This document shows positions 1-8,612 of a stretch of 64,000 bases of DNA, piece after piece. The notes under the pieces were generated by a model. That model made no database searches. It had not been told where the DNA came from and saw only the letters and a list, made by a program, of their open reading frames with translations. The position numbers were made by a program, and so were the translations under genes. Origin of the DNA: DAHUYF01 sp963789275 (GTDB taxonomy: Bacteria > Pseudomonadota > Alphaproteobacteria > ATCC43930 > CGMCC-115725); contig CAWBKF010000013.1 of the NCBI GenBank assembly GCA_963789275.1, positions 1-64,000 of the forward strand. Direction: 5' to 3'. Within the stretch, counting starts at the first letter, position 1. Each line of letters opens with the position of its first letter.

Positions 1-10
1 ACTAGTCTAG

Positions 11-62
11 CGCTTTCGCGGGGGCGGTAGTGATGGTTCCATCTTCGCGGGACATGCTCTAG
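11..62. repeat. Dispersed intergenic repeat, copy 1
   Basis: This stretch of about 52 bases matches 54651-54702 with only a few substitutions. Both share a CGCTTTCGCGGGGGCGG start, then AGTGATGGTTCC and CGCGGGACA. It lies outside any gene, at the left edge of the window beyond the 3' end of the 2OG oxygenase gene. The CGCGAAAGCG-type core belongs to the palindromic intergenic elements common in alphaproteobacteria (family assignment from memory). The left part of this copy may continue beyond the window. Confidence 0.6.
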
Positions 63-95
63 GAGCACGTTCAGGCTGCATGAGCGCCCCTGCAG

Positions 96-797
96 CTAAG
101 CCGCGTCATGAAAAATCACCCCCAGCGTCATGCGCTCGCCCGAGCGTATGCGACTCACGCCGTGGCGCATCGTCGCGCGGTAATAGCCGCGCGCGCCCTG
201 TACCGGCCGGTGGTTGACGGCGAAGACCACCGCCTCGCCCTGGCGGAGCGGCACCACCTCGGCTTTCGATTGGCGGCGCGGGCGCTGCTCCACCAGCAGG
301 AACTCGCCGCCGGCGAACTCCCGGGGGTCGCTGAGCAGCACCGTGAGCTGCAGCGGGAAGACGCGCTCGCCATAGAGATCCTGGTGCAGGCAGTTGTAGT
401 CCTCGGCGCCATAGCGCAGCAGCAGCGGCGTCGGCCGGGTCTGCCCGGCGGCATGGCATTCGGCGAGATAGGCCTCGTGCGTCGGCGGAAAGCGCGCCCC
501 CTCCCCCAGCGCCTGGCGCCAGCGATTGGCGATCGCCGCGAGCGCCGGATATGCCCCCTGGCGCAGCGCTTCGACGGCCGCCGGCAGGGGATAGCGGAAA
601 TATTTGTACTCGCCGCGGCCGAAGCCGTGCCGCGCCATGACGACGCGGCTGCGGAATCCCGCCTCCTCGGCATAGAGCGCCGCGAGGTCGCGGCACGCGG
701 CCGGCGCCAGCACCGCCGGGACCGTCGCGTAGCCCTGCGCGTCGAGCGCCGCGGCAAGCTCAGCCTGCTCGAATCGGGAGCCGATGGGACTGCTCAT
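96..797 (-). CDS. 2OG-Fe(II) oxygenase family protein
   Basis: The 233-residue product has the hallmarks of the Fe(II)/2-oxoglutarate dioxygenase fold. An HxD pair (H138, D140 in CLHQDLYGE) and a distal histidine (H212 in MRHGVSR) would bind iron, and R222 in GERMTLG is placed to bind 2-oxoglutarate. No signal peptide or membrane segment is seen, so it is probably cytoplasmic. The substrate cannot be read from sequence; relatives include prolyl hydroxylase-like and AlkB-like enzymes. It is the last gene of a minus-strand run that starts at pdxH, separated from the ACT-domain gene by about 75 bases. Confidence 0.8.
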   Translation of the reverse strand: MSSPIGSRFEQAELAAALDAQGYATVPAVLAPAACRDLAALYAEEAGFRSRVVMARHGFGRGEYKYFRYPLPAAVEALRQGAYPALAAIANRWRQALGEGARFPPTHEAYLAECHAAGQTRPTPLLLRYGAEDYNCLHQDLYGERVFPLQLTVLLSDPREFAGGEFLLVEQRPRRQSKAEVVPLRQGEAVVFAVNHRPVQGARGYYRATMRHGVSRIRSGERMTLGVIFHDAA

Positions 798-871
798 GCC
801 GGCGACGATAGTGGCGCGTGCCGCCGCGATCTATCCGCCGCACGCGCGAACTCGCGGATGATGCCGGCCTC

Positions 872-1399
872 TCAGCCCGCCAGCTCCTCGGCCTTGCTCG
901 AGAGCCCGAGGCTGCCGGCGGTGTTCGCGACCGCGGCGAGGCACAGGCTGGCACGGTCGGGCGGCAGCCATACCGAGAAGCGCGTGACGACGCGGCCGCC
1001 TTCGCTCTCCGGCAGCTTCTGCGCATCGAGGCGGACGATATTGGCGCCGTTCTCGGTGAAGATGTCGGCGAGCCGCGCGATCAGGCCGAGCTGGTCGCCG
1101 CCGCTCACCTCGATGCGATGCGTGATCCGGCCCATCGGCCCCGGCCGCGGATCGAAGCCGTAGGGCACGACGCGGATCTGGGCCCCGGTCAGCTCCGGCA
1201 CGCGCGCGAGCTCGTCCTGCAGCCAGACCGCGCCGATGCCGTCAGGCAGCTCGCAGATCGAGGTGAATTCGGCGCCCTTGCCGAGCACGGCAAAGGTGGT
1301 GTCGCGCAGATTGATCCCGGCGGCGAACAGGCAATCGGCGATCGCCGAGACCAGCCCGACGCGATCGAGACAGAGAATGGAGACCAGGGCTACCGCCAT
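872..1399 (-). CDS. ACT-domain regulatory protein (GcvR-like)
   Basis: The 175-residue protein appears to be two tandem ACT domains (about residues 3-80 and 90-170). The first opens with VSILCLDRVGLVSAIAD and the second with GGDQLGLIARLADIF; both are the typical ACT beta-alpha start with a conserved glycine turn. This two-ACT architecture is seen in glycine-cleavage regulator GcvR and relatives, which bind amino acids or partner proteins. A good ribosome site (GGGAGG) precedes the ATG by 6 bases. It follows the SDR gene in the same direction with an 18-base gap. The ligand is not predictable. Confidence 0.75.
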   Translation of the reverse strand: MAVALVSILCLDRVGLVSAIADCLFAAGINLRDTTFAVLGKGAEFTSICELPDGIGAVWLQDELARVPELTGAQIRVVPYGFDPRPGPMGRITHRIEVSGGDQLGLIARLADIFTENGANIVRLDAQKLPESEGGRVVTRFSVWLPPDRASLCLAAVANTAGSLGLSSKAEELAG

Positions 1400-1417
1400 C
1401 GTGCGCCTCCCTTGACC

Positions 1418-2158
1418 TCAGTAAAGATGCTGGCCGCCGGTGATGAAGATCTCGGTGCCGGTGACATACCCGGATTCCGCGCCGCAGAGATAGAAGATGG
1501 CGGAGGCCACATCCTCGGGCGTGCCGAGGCGGTGCAGCGGTATGCGCGGGATCAGCACCTCGGTCTCCGGCGACAGCATCGCGGTCTCGATCTCGCCCGG
1601 CGCCACCGCATTGACCCTGACGCCGAGCTGGGCGAATTCCACCGCCATCTCGCGCGTCAGCGCCGAGAGCGCCGCCTTGGAGGTGGAATAGGCCGAGCCC
1701 GCGAAGGGATGCACGGCATGGCCGGCGATCGAGGTGACGTTGACGATGGCGCCTTTGCCGCGCGCCAGCGCCGCGGCGAGGCCCCGCGCCAGGCTCAGCG
1801 GCGTGAAGAAATTGAGTTGGAAGACGTCGCGCCAGTCGCCGAGATCGCCGTTGAGGCAGCCGAGCCGCTCCTTGAATGGCGTCTTGGGCGAGACGCCGGC
1901 ATTGTTGACCAAGGCGTGCAGCGCGCCATCGCCGATGATCGCATTGACCTCGGCGATGAAGCGCTCGACCGCATCGGCGTCGGCGAGATCGGCGCTGACG
2001 TGGTGCGTCCAGTTGGGGTCGCGCTTGCATTCCGCCGGCACGCCTTCACGCGAGCTAGTGATGACGCGCCAGCCGGCGTCGCTGAAGCGCCGCACCGTGG
2101 CATGGCCGATGCCACGGCTCGCGCCGGTGAGGAGCAGGGTCTTGCGCTCGGGGGTCAT
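1418..2158 (-). CDS. SDR family oxidoreductase
   Basis: A classical short-chain dehydrogenase/reductase of 246 residues. It has the cofactor motif TGASRGIG (11-18), NNAG (85-88) and the catalytic set S143, Y157 and K161 (YSTSK). The length is usual for the family. The reaction is NAD(P)-dependent oxidation or reduction of an alcohol/carbonyl; the substrate is unknown. Its start overlaps the end of the cation efflux gene by 4 bases (ATGA), so the two are probably translationally coupled. Confidence 0.85.
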   Translation of the reverse strand: MTPERKTLLLTGASRGIGHATVRRFSDAGWRVITSSREGVPAECKRDPNWTHHVSADLADADAVERFIAEVNAIIGDGALHALVNNAGVSPKTPFKERLGCLNGDLGDWRDVFQLNFFTPLSLARGLAAALARGKGAIVNVTSIAGHAVHPFAGSAYSTSKAALSALTREMAVEFAQLGVRVNAVAPGEIETAMLSPETEVLIPRIPLHRLGTPEDVASAIFYLCGAESGYVTGTEIFITGGQHLY

Positions 2159-3096
2159 GAGGCGAGCTTAGATGACGCAGCCGCCGGCGGGAAGCTGAGC
2201 CGCGGCTCCTCGATGCCCTCGGGGTCCTGGTGGATGATCACCTCGGCCCGCGGGAAGGCGGCGAGGAGCTCGGCCTCGACCGCATCGGAGATGCGATGCG
2301 CCTCGGTGAGGGTGAGGCCGCCATCCATTTCGATATGGATCTGGATGAAGGCGTTGGGGCCGGCGGCCCGGGTGCGCAGATCATGCACCGCCCTGACCTG
2401 CGGGTTCGCCAGCGCGATGGCGCGGATCCTGGCGCGGGCATCATCGGGCAGCTCGCGGTCCATGAGCTGGACGATCGCGGTCTTGCCGACCTGCCAGGCG
2501 CCGTAGACGATCCAGAGCCCGATCGCCGCGCCGAACAGCGGATCGAGATAGACCCAGCCCAGCCAGCGGGTCGCCAGCAGCGAAACGACGACGCCGCCAT
2601 TGAGGACGAGGTCGGTGCGGTAGTGGAACTCGTCGGCACCCACCACCAGCGAGCCGGTGCGGCGCACGACCGAGCGCTGATACAAGACCAGGATGACGGT
2701 GACCGCGATGGCGAATGCCATGACGGCGATGCCGATGCCGGTGTTGCTCACCGGCTGCGGCGTCAGCATGTGCTGCAGCGCCTGGATGAGCAGCAGCACG
2801 GCGGAGCCGGTGATGAAGGCTGCCTGGCCGAGGCTCGCCAGCGGCTCGGCCTTGCCGTGGCCGAAGCGATGCTCGCGGTCGGCCGGCACCAGCGCCTGCT
2901 GCACCGCGACCAGATTGACCAGCGAGGCGGCGGCATCGAGCAGCGAGTCGAGCAGGCTCGATAGCATGCTCACCGAATCCGTCAACAGCCAGGCGGCGAG
3001 CTTCACCATGATCATCGCCACGGCCACGGCGAGCGACGCATAGGTCGCGTGCCGCATCAGCGCGCCGGCCTGCGCGGTGCGCTCGGCGAGGCTCAT
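2155..3096 (-). CDS. Cation diffusion facilitator family transporter
   Basis: The 313-residue membrane protein has about six hydrophobic segments in its first 210 residues and a hydrophilic C-terminal domain of about 85 residues, the FieF/CzcD architecture. Metal-site signatures are visible: DSLLDAA in the second segment, HRFGHGKAE in the loop after it, and a second acidic pair later (GADEFHYRTD). The C-terminal domain contains IQIHIEMDG, the usual ferredoxin-like fold. It would export divalent metal (Zn, Fe, Mn or Co; not resolvable here) by proton antiport. It overlaps pdxH upstream and the SDR gene downstream by 4 bases each. Confidence 0.88.
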   Translation of the reverse strand: MSLAERTAQAGALMRHATYASLAVAVAMIMVKLAAWLLTDSVSMLSSLLDSLLDAAASLVNLVAVQQALVPADREHRFGHGKAEPLASLGQAAFITGSAVLLLIQALQHMLTPQPVSNTGIGIAVMAFAIAVTVILVLYQRSVVRRTGSLVVGADEFHYRTDLVLNGGVVVSLLATRWLGWVYLDPLFGAAIGLWIVYGAWQVGKTAIVQLMDRELPDDARARIRAIALANPQVRAVHDLRTRAAGPNAFIQIHIEMDGGLTLTEAHRISDAVEAELLAAFPRAEVIIHQDPEGIEEPRLSFPPAAASSKLAS

Positions 3097-3683
3097 GGGA
3101 AGAGCCGCTCGCTGCGCCAGCCTTCGCCGTCGCGGATATAGATGAGGCGGTCATGCAGCCGGTGCGGCCGGTCCTGCCAGAACTCGATACGCTGAGGCAG
3201 GACGCGCCAGCCCGACCAGCGCGGCGGCCGCGGGACCGGCCCGTCGCCGAAGCGCCGCTCGATCTCGGCAAAGCGCTCTTCCAGCGCCTGCCTGCTCGCC
3301 ACCGGGCGCGACTGCGCCGAGGCCCAGGCGCCGATCTGGCTCTGGCGCGGACGGGTGGCGAAATAGGCATCCGCCTCCGCCGGGGTGACGCTCTCGACCG
3401 CGCCCTCGATGCGGATCTGCCGCAGCAGCGACTTCCAATGGAAACAGAGGGCGGCGCGCGGATTGACGGCAAGCTCCTCGCCCTTGCGGCTGTCGAGATT
3501 GCTGTAGAAGACGAATCCCCGCTCGTCGACGCCTTTCAGCAGGATCATGCGCGACGCCGGCGCGCCGCCGGCGGTCGCCGTCGCCACGGTCATGGCATTG
3601 GCATCGCGCGGCTCGCTGGCCTGGGCCTCGGCGAACCAGGCGGCGAATTCATCGAAAGGCTGGCGGTAGGGAATGCTGCTCAA
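3093..3683 (-). CDS. pdxH: Pyridoxamine 5'-phosphate oxidase
   Basis: PdxH oxidises pyridoxamine or pyridoxine 5'-phosphate to pyridoxal 5'-phosphate using FMN. Family signatures are SRMILLKGVDERGFVFYSN near the N terminus, the FMN-binding stretch CFHWKSLLRQIRIEG, QSQIGAWAS, and the C-terminal dimerisation domain with RLHDRLIY. The open frame extends to an ATG at 3707. However, a perfect AGGAGG stands 6 bases before an in-frame TTG at 3683, so I choose the TTG start (196 residues, SSIPYRQPFDEF). It is the first gene of the minus-strand run down to the 2OG oxygenase, and divergent from the DnaJ-like gene. Confidence 0.92.
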   Translation of the reverse strand: MSSIPYRQPFDEFAAWFAEAQASEPRDANAMTVATATAGGAPASRMILLKGVDERGFVFYSNLDSRKGEELAVNPRAALCFHWKSLLRQIRIEGAVESVTPAEADAYFATRPRQSQIGAWASAQSRPVASRQALEERFAEIERRFGDGPVPRPPRWSGWRVLPQRIEFWQDRPHRLHDRLIYIRDGEGWRSERLFP

Positions 3684-3813
3684 GGGTGCCTCCTGGCGCC
3701 CCACCATAGACCGAAGCGCCGGGTTTTCGAAGCCGCGGGTTGCCCCTGCCGGGCGCAGCCGTCAAGATGGGCGCCGTTGCCGGGCAGGAGAGCGAGGTAA
3801 GCGGATTTTGGCT

Positions 3814-4677
3814 ATGCGAGACCCCTATGTCGTCCTCGGCGTCGACCGTGACGCCACCGACGACGCCATCAAGAAGGCCTATCACCGGCTGGCGAAAAAG
3901 CTCCATCCCGACATGAACCCGGGCAATCGCGCCAAGGAGCAGCAGTTCAAGGAGATCTCCGCCGCCTACGACCTGCTCTCCGATCCCGCCAAACGCGCCC
4001 GCTTCGATCGCGGCGAGATCGACGCCGGCGGCGGCGAGCGCGGCTTCCACCAGCAAGGCGCCCGCGCCTATCGCCGCGCCGAGTCCGCCTTCTCCTTCGA
4101 CGAGATCATCGCCGAGATCCTCGGCCGCGGCCGGCGCGAGAGCGAGGAGCGGCTGGGCGATGTCAGCCAGGCGCTGCGCCTCTCCTTCATCGAAGCAGCG
4201 GTCGGCGGCAAGCGGCGCATCGTCTCGGCAGATGGCCGCAGCGTCGACATCATGGTGCCCGCCGGCATCGACAGCGGCCAGACCTTGCGCCTCAAAGGCC
4301 AGGGGCCGCGCGGGCCGCGCGGCGTCGCCCCAGGCGACCTCTACCTCGACATCGAGGTCGAGTCCCACGCCGTCTTCCAGCGCAAGGAGCAAGACATCCA
4401 TGTCGAGCTGCCGGTGACGCTGACCGAGGCGGTGCTGGGAGCGCGGATCACCGTGCCGACCATTCACGGGCCGGTCGCGGTCAAGGTGCCGCGCGGCTCC
4501 AACAGCGGCGCGACGCTCCGCCTCAAGGGCAAGGGCATCGCGGTGGGCGGCAAGGCCGGCGATCAGTACGTCAAGCTGCGCGTCATGCTGCCCGACCCGC
4601 CCGACAGCGAGCTCACGGCGTTCCTCGAGCGCTGGGGCGCCAAGCACCCCTACAACGTCCGGCGCGGCCTCGACTGA
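3814..4677 (+). CDS. DnaJ-like co-chaperone lacking the zinc finger (CbpA type)
   Basis: The 287-residue protein has an N-terminal J domain with the HPD motif at residues 31-33 (KLHPDMN), a short G-rich/charged linker, and then the two-part substrate-binding domain (from about residue 115). The Cys-rich zinc-binding module of DnaJ is absent, so this is a type II (CbpA/DjlA-like) Hsp40 that would stimulate DnaK. The open frame continues upstream to 3673. The ATG at 3814 starts directly at the J domain and has a purine-rich GAGAGCGAGG ribosome site, so I use it. It is divergent from pdxH. Confidence 0.88.
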   Translation: MRDPYVVLGVDRDATDDAIKKAYHRLAKKLHPDMNPGNRAKEQQFKEISAAYDLLSDPAKRARFDRGEIDAGGGERGFHQQGARAYRRAESAFSFDEIIAEILGRGRRESEERLGDVSQALRLSFIEAAVGGKRRIVSADGRSVDIMVPAGIDSGQTLRLKGQGPRGPRGVAPGDLYLDIEVESHAVFQRKEQDIHVELPVTLTEAVLGARITVPTIHGPVAVKVPRGSNSGATLRLKGKGIAVGGKAGDQYVKLRVMLPDPPDSELTAFLERWGAKHPYNVRRGLD

Positions 4678-4681
4678 GGGC

Positions 4682-5992
4682 TCAGGCCCGGCGATGCCGT
4701 CGCGGCTGCGGCAGCGGCGCTGCCGGCGCGCCGGGACCGATCAGCTCGCTCAGCGGCAGGGCGAGCGCCGTCGTCTCGGCGCCGGCGACACGCGCGAGCG
4801 CCGCCGCGATGCGCGCCTGCCAGGGTAGGGCCGCCTCCTCGGCGAGGCTCGAGGCGAGCGGCAGGCCGAGCGCGTGGTAGAGGTCGATCAGTGTCGCCCC
4901 CTCGAGCGCGCGCGCCAGCAGCCAGCCGCCATTGGCCGCCTCGGCGACAAAGCCCGCCTGGCGCAACGCCGCCAGCTCGTCATCGACGACGGAGGCGGCG
5001 ATGCCGAGCCGCTCGGCCATGGCGCTGACCGAGAGGGTGCCGCCCTGCTGCAGCTGGTCGGCGAGCTCAGCGAGGAGTGCCAGCCCGAAGCCGAGCCGGA
5101 GCGTTGCTCCCGGCACCGCCGCCTGCTGGTCGACCCGCCAGCGCGGCAGCCCCGCGGCAACGACGGCGCCGAACAGCACGGCGACCCAGACGACGTAAAG
5201 CCACAGCAGGACGATCGGAATCGCCGCCAGCGCGCCATAGACCATCCGGTAGGTGGAGAAATGCACGATATAGAGCGCGAAACCGATCTTGAGCAGCTCG
5301 ACCAGCAACGCTGCCACCAGCGCGCCGGCGGCGGCCTCGCGCCAGCGCACCGAACGGTTGGGAATGAGCGCGTAGATCAGGGTGAATGCCAGGATCTCCA
5401 GCACCAGCGGCAGGAAGCGCAGCAGCTGATGCACATCCTGGCTCCGCGACAGCTCCGTGGCATCGATGCCGGTGTGCCGGGCGATGAGATCGATATAGCC
5501 GGGCAGCGACAGGCTGAGGCCGAGCAGCAGCGGACCCAGCGTCAGGATCGCCCAATAGGCGAGGATGCGCCGCAGCCAGGGACGCGGCGCCTGCACCCGC
5601 CAGACGTGGTGGAGCTGGTCCTCGATGGTGGCGAGCAGCAGCACGGCGGTAACGGCGAGCGCCGCAACGCCGATGGTCGTGGTGCGCACCACCGTGCCGG
5701 CGAAGTAGCGGAACCACCATTCGGCCTCGGCGCCCACCTCCGGCACGAAGGTGCTGAAGATCGAGCCCAGGAGCTGGTCGCGGGTATCGGCGAAGACCGG
5801 AAATGCCGAGAGCACGGCAAGGGCGATGGCGGTCAGCGGAATCAGCGCCACCAGCGTCATATAGGCGAGCGCGCCCGCGCCGGTGGGGCAGCCATCGTCG
5901 ACGAAGCGACGGATGGCATAGATGACGAAATCCCGAGCGGTCGCCGCCCGGTCGATCAGGGCCCGCAGGCGCATGGCGGAGAGGCTTAGCAT
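4682..5992 (-). CDS. YihY/BrkB family inner-membrane protein with C-terminal winged-helix-like extension
   Basis: Residues about 20-290 form the YihY (formerly RNase BN) membrane domain with around six hydrophobic helices, including GAGALAYMTLVALIPL and the conserved YGALAAIPIVLLWLY. The nuclease name for this family is historical; the function is unknown. After residue 300 there is a soluble tail with a helix-turn-helix-like pattern (LSVSAMAERLGIAASVVDDEL), a variant seen in some alphaproteobacterial members. The protein ends in a basic proline-rich tail. It is convergent with the DnaJ-like gene (4-base gap) and divergent from fabI. The start could also be the Met codon at 5974. Confidence 0.85.
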   Translation of the reverse strand: MLSLSAMRLRALIDRAATARDFVIYAIRRFVDDGCPTGAGALAYMTLVALIPLTAIALAVLSAFPVFADTRDQLLGSIFSTFVPEVGAEAEWWFRYFAGTVVRTTTIGVAALAVTAVLLLATIEDQLHHVWRVQAPRPWLRRILAYWAILTLGPLLLGLSLSLPGYIDLIARHTGIDATELSRSQDVHQLLRFLPLVLEILAFTLIYALIPNRSVRWREAAAGALVAALLVELLKIGFALYIVHFSTYRMVYGALAAIPIVLLWLYVVWVAVLFGAVVAAGLPRWRVDQQAAVPGATLRLGFGLALLAELADQLQQGGTLSVSAMAERLGIAASVVDDELAALRQAGFVAEAANGGWLLARALEGATLIDLYHALGLPLASSLAEEAALPWQARIAAALARVAGAETTALALPLSELIGPGAPAAPLPQPRRHRRA

Positions 5993-6113
5993 ATTAGCGC
6001 CGATGGTGCGCTAGGCGCCTGTCCGAGCCGGCGCTTTCCGCCCCCCTCGCCCATCGTGTAGGATCGCCGAAGCTTACACGGATGGATGACGCAAATTCAG
6101 GGGCAATACGCGT

Positions 6114-6926
6114 ATGACGGAAGCACAGGCGCTCATGCAGGGAAAACGCGGTTTGATCATGGGCGTCGCCAATGAGCGCTCGCTGGCCTGGGGCATCGCC
6201 AAGGCGGTGGCGGCGCACGGCGCGGAGCTCGCCTTCACCTATCAGGGCGAGGCGTTGGGCAAGCGCGTGCGTCCGCTGGCCCAGAGCGTCGGCAGCGATC
6301 TCGTGCTGGAATGCGACGTCACGAACGAGGCGAGCCTCGATGCCGTCTTTGCCGCACTGGACCAGCGCTGGGGCCGGCTCGACTTCGCCGTCCATGCCGT
6401 CGCCTTCGCCGATCCGAGCGAGCTCAAGGGCCGCTATGTCGATACCAAGCGCGAGAACTTCCTGAAGAGCCTCGACATCTCCTGCTTCTCCTTCACCGAC
6501 CTGGCGCGGCGCGCCTCGGCGATGATGGACACGGGCGGCGCGCTGCTGACGCTGACCTATCTCGGCGCCGAGCGCGTCATGCCGCACTACAACCTCATGG
6601 GCGTCGCCAAGGCGGCGCTCGAGGCGAGCGTCCAATATCTCGCGGTCGATCTCGGCGGCCAGAACATCCGCGTCAACGCCATCTCCGCCGGCCCGATCAA
6701 GACACTGGCCGCCTCCGGCATCGGCGATTTCCGCTACATCCTCAAATGGAACCAGTACAACTCGCCGCTCAAGCGCAACGTCACCATCGAGGATGTCGGC
6801 GGCGCCGGCCTCTATCTCCTCAGCGATCTCGGCAGCGGCGTCACCGGTGAGGTGCATCATGTCGATTGCGGCTATCACGTCGTCGGCATGAAGGCGGTCG
6901 ACGCGCCGGACATAGCCGTGGTGTAG
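6114..6926 (+). CDS. fabI: Enoyl-[acyl-carrier-protein] reductase (NADH)
   Basis: FabI performs the last reduction of each fatty-acid elongation cycle. The 270-residue protein has the FabI-specific nucleotide motif GLIMGVANERSLAWGIA and the catalytic arrangement Y149, Y159 and K166 (YLGAERVMPHYN...MGVAK). This is the Y-x6-Y-x6-K spacing that separates FabI from other SDRs. The NAISAGPIKTLAASGI segment is also typical. The ATG at 6114 is preceded by AGGGG at about 10 bases. aroC begins 5 bases after its stop, so the two are probably cotranscribed. Confidence 0.95.
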   Translation: MTEAQALMQGKRGLIMGVANERSLAWGIAKAVAAHGAELAFTYQGEALGKRVRPLAQSVGSDLVLECDVTNEASLDAVFAALDQRWGRLDFAVHAVAFADPSELKGRYVDTKRENFLKSLDISCFSFTDLARRASAMMDTGGALLTLTYLGAERVMPHYNLMGVAKAALEASVQYLAVDLGGQNIRVNAISAGPIKTLAASGIGDFRYILKWNQYNSPLKRNVTIEDVGGAGLYLLSDLGSGVTGEVHHVDCGYHVVGMKAVDAPDIAVV

Positions 6927-6931
6927 GAGCC

Positions 6932-8002
6932 GTGGCGGGCAACAGCTTCGGCACCGTCTTCCGCTTCACCACCTGGGGTGAGAGCCACGGGCCCGCGATC
7001 GGCTGCGTCGTCGACGGCGTGCCGCCGCGCCTCTCCCTCGCCGAGCCCGACATCCAGCATTGGCTCGACCGGCGCAAGCCCGGCCAGTCGCGCTTCGCCA
7101 GCCAGCGCCGCGAGAGCGACCGGGTGCAGATCCTCTCCGGCGTGCTCGACGGCACCACGACGGGCACGCCGATCTCGCTGCTGATCGAGAATGAGGATGC
7201 GCGCTCGAAGGACTATGCCGAGATCAAGGACAGCTTCCGCCCGGGCCACGCCGACTACACCTACTGGAAGAAATACGGCATCCGCGATCATCGCGGCGGC
7301 GGCCGCGCCTCGGCGCGCGAGACCGCCTCGCGCGTCGCCGCCGGCGCCGTCGCGCGCAAGATCCTGGGCGACGGGATCGCCATCCGCGGCGCCCTCGTCC
7401 AGATCGGGCCCCACCGCATCGACCGCGCGCGCTGGGATTGGGGCGTGGTCGAGGACAATCCCTTCTGGTCGCCGGACCGGCAGGCGGTGCAGGTCTGGGA
7501 GGGCTTCCTCGACGAGGTGCGCAAGCAGGGCTCGTCGACCGGCGCGGTGATCGAGGTGGTGGCGAGCGGCGTGCCGGCCGGCCTCGGCGAGCCGATCTAC
7601 GACAAGCTCGACAGCGATCTCGCCCGGGCGATGATGAGCATCAATGCGGTGAAGGCGGTCGAGATCGGCGCCGGCTTCGCCGCGGCCGAGCTCAGCGGCG
7701 AGGACAACGCCGACGAGATGCGCATGCAGCAGGGCGAGGTGACTTTCCTGTCGAACCATGCCGGCGGCATCCTCGGCGGCATCTCCAGCGGCCAGGACAT
7801 CGTGCTGCGCTTCGCGGTGAAGCCGACGAGCTCGATCCTGACGCCGCGCCGCTCGGTCGATGTCCACGGCAATGAGGTCGAGGTCAGCACCAAGGGGCGC
7901 CACGATCCCTGCGTCGGCATCCGCGCCGTGCCGGTCGGCGAGGCGATGATGGCCGTCGTGCTCGCCGATCATCTGCTGCGCCACCGCGCCCAGTGCGGCT
8001 GA
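6932..8002 (+). CDS. aroC: Chorismate synthase
   Basis: AroC converts 5-enolpyruvylshikimate 3-phosphate to chorismate, the last shared step of aromatic amino-acid synthesis, using reduced FMN. Signatures are GESHGPAIGCVVDGVP at the N terminus, FRPGHADYTYWKKYGIRDHRGGGRASARET, and GGISSGQDIVLRFAVKPTSS. The open frame runs back into fabI, but the family begins with NSFGTVFR. I therefore place the start at the GTG at 6932, with AGGAG just upstream (spacing only 2 bases, shorter than usual). This gives 356 residues, a normal length. Confidence 0.94.
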   Translation: MAGNSFGTVFRFTTWGESHGPAIGCVVDGVPPRLSLAEPDIQHWLDRRKPGQSRFASQRRESDRVQILSGVLDGTTTGTPISLLIENEDARSKDYAEIKDSFRPGHADYTYWKKYGIRDHRGGGRASARETASRVAAGAVARKILGDGIAIRGALVQIGPHRIDRARWDWGVVEDNPFWSPDRQAVQVWEGFLDEVRKQGSSTGAVIEVVASGVPAGLGEPIYDKLDSDLARAMMSINAVKAVEIGAGFAAAELSGEDNADEMRMQQGEVTFLSNHAGGILGGISSGQDIVLRFAVKPTSSILTPRRSVDVHGNEVEVSTKGRHDPCVGIRAVPVGEAMMAVVLADHLLRHRAQCG

Positions 8003-8025
8003 GCCGCCACCGACAAGGAGGAACC

Positions 8026-8599
8026 ATGCCGCAGCCCGACCACGTCTCGGCGCTTCCGCTCGGCGATCCCGCCGCGCTCGACGAGGATCTCAAGGCGGCT
8101 TACGCCAAATGCGTCGAGAAGCTCGGCTTCGTGCCCAATGTGCTGCAGGCCTACAGCCTGCAGGCCGCAGAAGCTGCGCAACTTCATGGCGATGTACAAC
8201 GAGCTGATGCTCGCGCCCTCGGGCCTGAGCAAGCTCGAGCGCGAGATGGTGGCGGTCGTCGTCTCTTCCGCCAACCGCTGCTATTACTGCCTCGTCGCCC
8301 ACGGCCAGGCGGTGCGCAAGCTGTCGGGCGATACCGAGCTCGGCGAGATGATGGCGATGAACTATCGCGTCGCCAGGCTCGACCGGCGCCAGCGCGCCAT
8401 GCTCGACTTCGCCTGGAAGCTCACCGTCCAGCCACATGATGTCGGCGACGCCGACCGCGGCGCCCTCGCCGAGGCCGGCCTCGGCGCCGAGGACATTTTC
8501 GACCTTGCCGAGACCGTCGCCTTCTTCAACCTGTCGAACCGCATGGCCTACGCGCTCGACATGATGCCGAACCGCGAGTACCACCGCCTCGACCGCTGA
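8026..8599 (+). CDS. Peroxidase-related / AhpD-like carboxymuconolactone decarboxylase family protein (frameshifted)
   Basis: The N-terminal part (MPQPDHVSALPLGD...GFVPNVLQAYSL) and the C-terminal part (KLRNFMAMYNELMLAPSGLS... to YHRLDR) lie in two frames. Deleting one A at about 8162 joins them as YSLRPQKLRNF and gives a protein of about 190 residues. The redox motif NRCYYCLVAHG (CxxC with a following His) is intact and marks the AhpD/peroxidase-like family, which reduces hydroperoxides. The ATG at 8026 has a strong AAGGAGG site. The extra base creates a second CTGCAGGCC 12 bases after the first. Sequence error is as likely as a real lesion. Confidence 0.8.
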
Positions 8600-8612
8600 T
8601 CGGAGTTCGTCC

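Noticed and set aside
818..2506. Long plus-strand open frame of 562 codons opposite the ACT, SDR and efflux genes
   Set aside because: Arg/Ala/Asp-rich shadow of real minus-strand genes with clear family motifs; high GC keeps antisense frames open.
4682..5992. Ribonuclease BN annotation for the YihY-family protein
   Set aside because: The nuclease name was a historical mis-assignment; the protein is an inner-membrane protein without nuclease motifs.
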